From NCBI GenBank assembly GCA_017640265.1, contig JAGFVZ010000022.1:1-15620 (forward strand): DNA of 15,620 nt. The letters run 5' to 3'. The DNA is from Anoxypelagibacter denitrificans. GTDB taxonomy: Bacteria; Pseudomonadota; Alphaproteobacteria; Pelagibacterales; Pelagibacteraceae. Below, piece by piece: positions 13,092 through 15,620 of this stretch; the stretch's first letter is position 1, and every line of letters begins with the position of its first letter. A program made the translations under genes and the position numbers. The notes beneath the pieces were generated by a model. It ran no database searches. It was not told where the DNA came from and saw nothing but the letters and a program-made list of their open reading frames with translations.

Positions 13092-14903
13092 ATGTCTGAT
13101 GAGCATGATTATAAAATAGAAGCTAAAGCGTATACAGCATCTTCATCAGGTGCTGCTGTTTCGTCTGGTGAAAGACCGGATGAACAGGAGCTCTATCATT
13201 CAAAAAGTTGGTGGACAACCTATGTATTTTCTCAAGATGCAAAATATATTGGGGTTCAATATATCTGTGCCTCAACGGCAATTGCTATACTGGCACTGGT
13301 GCTTTCAGTGCTGATGAGGATACAACTTGCTTATCCTGAATTAAATGTTCTTAGTCCTTCTGCGTACTATCAAGCTATCACCATGCACGGAATGATTATG
13401 GTGATATTTTTTCTTACCGCATTATTTTTAGGGGGCTTTGGTAATCTTCTTATTCCATTAATGTGTGGAGCTCGAGATATGGTTTTCCCTTTTGTGAACA
13501 TGCTGAGTTTCTGGGTGTTCGTATTAGCTTTGTTAGTTTTAGTTGCAAGTTATTTTGTTCCAGGCGGACCTACAGGAGCAGGATGGACTTTATATCCTCC
13601 TCAAGCAATCACAGAAGGTACACCAGGAAATTTATGGGGCTTGGTATTGATGTTGGTATCTATTGTTCTTTTTGTCGTTGGTTTTACAATGGGCGGTTTA
13701 AATTATGTGATTACTGTTCTACAGGCTCGTGCCAAAGGTATGACCTTAATGAGATTACCACTTACTGTTTGGGGTATTTTTGTAGCTACTATTATTGCTC
13801 TTTTAGCTTTTCCAGCACTTCTAGCAGGCGGTTTGATGTTGCTACTCGATACTGTTCTTGGAACAAGTTTCTATATGCCAGCTATAATCGCAGTCAGTAA
13901 TTTTGGCAAAGAAGTTACAACTGATGGAGGTAGCCCAATATTATTTCAACATTTATTTTGGTTTTTTGGTCACCCTGAAGTTTATATCGTAGCTTTACCT
14001 GCGTTCGGAATTGTCTCTGATCTTATTTCAGTTCATGCAAGGAAAAATATTTTTGGCTATCGAATGATGGTTTGGGCTATTGTTGCTATTGCAGCTTTAA
14101 GTTTTATCGTTTGGGCTCACCATATGTTTGTAGCGGGAATGAATCCTTGGTTTGGATTCTTTTTTGCAATCACAACATTACTGATTGCCATTCCCACAGG
14201 TATTAAAATGTATAATTGGGTTCTAACTCTTTGGAGAGGAGATATTCACTTTACAGTTCCAATGTTGTTTACATTGGGTTTTTTTATAACATTTCTTAAC
14301 GGAGGATTAACAGGCATGTTTATGGGTAACGTGGGTACTGATATAGCCTTATCCGATACCTATTTTGTGGTTGCTCACTTCCACTTTACTATAGGTATTG
14401 CACCAGTTCTTGTTGTATTCGGCGCCTTGTATCATTGGTTTCCTTTGATGACGGGACGTATGTTAAACGAAGGTTTGGGAAAACTTCATTTCTGGATTAC
14501 ATTTATTGGCGCTTACGCAATTTATTTTCCGATGCATTATCAAGGGCTACAAGGGGTGCCTCGAAGATATTATGAAATGTATGATAGTACATATGCTTCC
14601 TCAGCAGGTTTAAATGAATTTATTACAATAGTCACTATAGTTGTTGCGGTATCTCAACTTATATTTTTTTATAATGTAATCAACAGCGCTGTAAGAGGGG
14701 AAAAATCAAAAAGAAATCCTTGGAAAGCTAACTCGTTAGAATGGCAAACACCTACAATGCCTCCAAAACATGGGAACTGGAATGAACTACCCGTGGTCTA
14801 TCGTTGGCCATATGATTTCAGCGTTCCTGGTGCGGATAAGGATTATATTCCACAAAACGTTCCTCCAAGTCAGGTTCGTAAGGCAAGGGTTGAAAAAACA
14901 TGA
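13092..14903 (+). CDS. coxA: Cytochrome c oxidase subunit I (A-type heme-copper oxidase)
   Basis: Encodes 603 residues. It reduces O2 to water at a heme-CuB centre and pumps protons across the inner membrane. The metal ligands are all present: His99 (TMHGMIM) and His431 for low-spin heme, His294 with the cross-linked Tyr298 (GHPEVY), His343 and His344 (WAHHMF) for CuB, and His429 for high-spin heme. D-channel residues (Asp129 in GARDM), Glu296 and the K-channel Lys372 (GIKMYNW) mark it as A1 family. The His-Asp pair that normally helps bind Mg is Ser421-Asp422 here (ALSDTYF). The N-terminus has about 50 extra polar residues before the first helix. An AAAGGGG ribosome site precedes ATG 13092. 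The gene follows coxB by 27 bases. Confidence 0.95.
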   Translation: MSDEHDYKIEAKAYTASSSGAAVSSGERPDEQELYHSKSWWTTYVFSQDAKYIGVQYICASTAIAILALVLSVLMRIQLAYPELNVLSPSAYYQAITMHGMIMVIFFLTALFLGGFGNLLIPLMCGARDMVFPFVNMLSFWVFVLALLVLVASYFVPGGPTGAGWTLYPPQAITEGTPGNLWGLVLMLVSIVLFVVGFTMGGLNYVITVLQARAKGMTLMRLPLTVWGIFVATIIALLAFPALLAGGLMLLLDTVLGTSFYMPAIIAVSNFGKEVTTDGGSPILFQHLFWFFGHPEVYIVALPAFGIVSDLISVHARKNIFGYRMMVWAIVAIAALSFIVWAHHMFVAGMNPWFGFFFAITTLLIAIPTGIKMYNWVLTLWRGDIHFTVPMLFTLGFFITFLNGGLTGMFMGNVGTDIALSDTYFVVAHFHFTIGIAPVLVVFGALYHWFPLMTGRMLNEGLGKLHFWITFIGAYAIYFPMHYQGLQGVPRRYYEMYDSTYASSAGLNEFITIVTIVVAVSQLIFFYNVINSAVRGEKSKRNPWKANSLEWQTPTMPPKHGNWNELPVVYRWPYDFSVPGADKDYIPQNVPPSQVRKARVEKT

Positions 14904-14919
14904 AGAAAGAGAGGGGTAA

Positions 14920-15620
14920 ATGAATCGTGCATTAAGTAAACTTCCAAAAGGATGGGGCGGCTTAACCCACGACTGGAGTTCAGATCAAAGAGCCTTTAAA
15001 GGTATGCCTTGGAACAAAGCTATGATGTGGATTTTTCTACTTAGTGACACTTTCATTTTTTGTTCTGTTTTGATTTCTTATATGACGGTTCGTGTATCCA
15101 CGGCGGTATCGTGGCCAGATCCAAGCGTAGTTTTTGGACTTGAGGTCTTTGGTACAAGCGTACCTCTTCTCCTAATTGCGATTATGACATTTGTTTTGAT
15201 TTCAAGTAGTGGAACGATGGCGATAGCTGTGAAATATGGTTATGAAAAAAATCGTAAATTATGTGCAATATTCTTGTTGTTGACCGCTGTATGCGGAGCC
15301 ACGTTTGTTGGTATGCAAGCATTTGAATGGACTAAGTTAATTTTACACGAAGGAATTAGACCTTGGGGCAATCCTTTTGGGGCGGAACAATTTGGCGCTT
15401 TCTTTTTTATGATCACTGGTTTTCATGGAACTCACGTTACGATTGGAGTGATTTTTCTACTCATCATGGCTAGAAAAACATGGCGAGGAGATTTTGATAC
15501 AGGACGGAAAGGTTTTTTCACTAGCGTAACATCTAACTATCGTGCAATTGAAATTATGGGACTCTACTGGCACTTTGTTGATCTGGTTTGGGTCTTTATT
15601 TTTGCATTTTTTTATTTATG
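14920..15620 (+). CDS. coxC: Cytochrome c oxidase subunit III, cut off by the window end
   Basis: The frame starts at ATG 14920, with GAGGGG as ribosome site, 16 bases after coxA, and stays open to the last base: 233 codons. The N-terminus (MNRALSKLPKGWGG) leads into WIFLLSDTFIFCSVLISYMTVR, then LLLIAIMTFVLISSSGTMAIA, VGMQAFEWTKLI, MITGFHGTHVTIGVIFLL and GLYWHFVDLVWVFIFAFFYL. The last is the usual C-terminal helix of subunit III, so only a few residues are missing. The EW pair after GMQAF and the HGTHV segment are standard family features. Subunit III stabilises the oxidase and supports proton uptake. Later operon genes (subunit IV or assembly factors) probably follow outside. Confidence 0.92.
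   Translation, partial: MNRALSKLPKGWGGLTHDWSSDQRAFKGMPWNKAMMWIFLLSDTFIFCSVLISYMTVRVSTAVSWPDPSVVFGLEVFGTSVPLLLIAIMTFVLISSSGTMAIAVKYGYEKNRKLCAIFLLLTAVCGATFVGMQAFEWTKLILHEGIRPWGNPFGAEQFGAFFFMITGFHGTHVTIGVIFLLIMARKTWRGDFDTGRKGFFTSVTSNYRAIEIMGLYWHFVDLVWVFIFAFFYL

Noticed and set aside
13463..13900. 145-codon open frame inside coxA
   Set aside because: It lies wholly within coxA in another frame, is rich in Ser, Cys, Tyr and Arg, and resembles no protein. It is a shadow of the real gene, like the other antisense and out-of-frame stretches inside U32, hemA, hemN and nnrE.
1..15620. CRISPR arrays, insertion sequences, integrases or replication origins
   Set aside because: No regularly spaced repeats, transposase or recombinase frames, terminal inverted repeats, or clustered DnaA-type boxes were seen.

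Overview
The window looks like chromosomal DNA of an AT-rich, probably marine, alphaproteobacterium. Three things point there: a 5-aminolevulinate synthase of the C4 heme pathway, an alphaproteobacterial-style class Ia NrdB, and a UbiM-type ubiquinone hydroxylase. The AT-rich coding, very short intergenic gaps and overlapping start/stop codons suggest a streamlined genome (SAR11-like or a relative). The exact lineage is inference. No plasmid, phage, transposase, integrase or CRISPR signature is visible.

Layout. Positions 1-1465 are a scarred region: the 3' end of a family-2 glycosyltransferase gene, then convergently a lytic transglycosylase gene that has lost its catalytic half, then a degenerate tRNA-Arg and a possible 18-codon ORF. 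Positions 1466-4860 hold a tight five-gene plus-strand run: U32-family protein (TrhP/YrrO-like), one-cluster ferredoxin, crotonase-fold protein with unusual active-site residues, CoA-binding protein, and NAD(P)HX epimerase. At 4867-8770 hemA and hemN-ubiM diverge from a short region carrying a perfect FNR/Anr-type box. At 8879-9112 is an orphan small membrane protein with a Cys cluster and a poly-Lys tail. The minus-strand nrdB (9128-10237) has an FNR box at exactly -41.5 from a TATAAT-type -10 element. A 33-nt piece matching a tRNA-Gly 3' end follows at 10365-10397. Two minus-strand 2-oxoglutarate/Fe(II) oxygenase-like genes (10412-11880) and a plus-strand cytochrome c oxidase operon, coxB-coxA-coxC (12216 to the window end), diverge from a region with three FNR boxes in tandem.

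How it fits together. Five boxes of the form TTGAT-N4-(A/G)TCAA occur in the window, and all sit in promoter regions of oxygen-linked genes: heme synthesis (hemA/hemN), ubiquinone hydroxylation (ubiM), deoxyribonucleotide synthesis (nrdB), a heme-copper oxidase (cox), and two O2-using oxygenases. This reads as a low-oxygen regulon under an FNR/FnrL/FixK-type regulator encoded elsewhere. The least explained parts are the oxygenase pair sharing a triple-FNR promoter with a cytochrome oxidase, the structured coxB leader behind a predicted dual promoter, and the tRNA remnants that may mark ends of past insertions.
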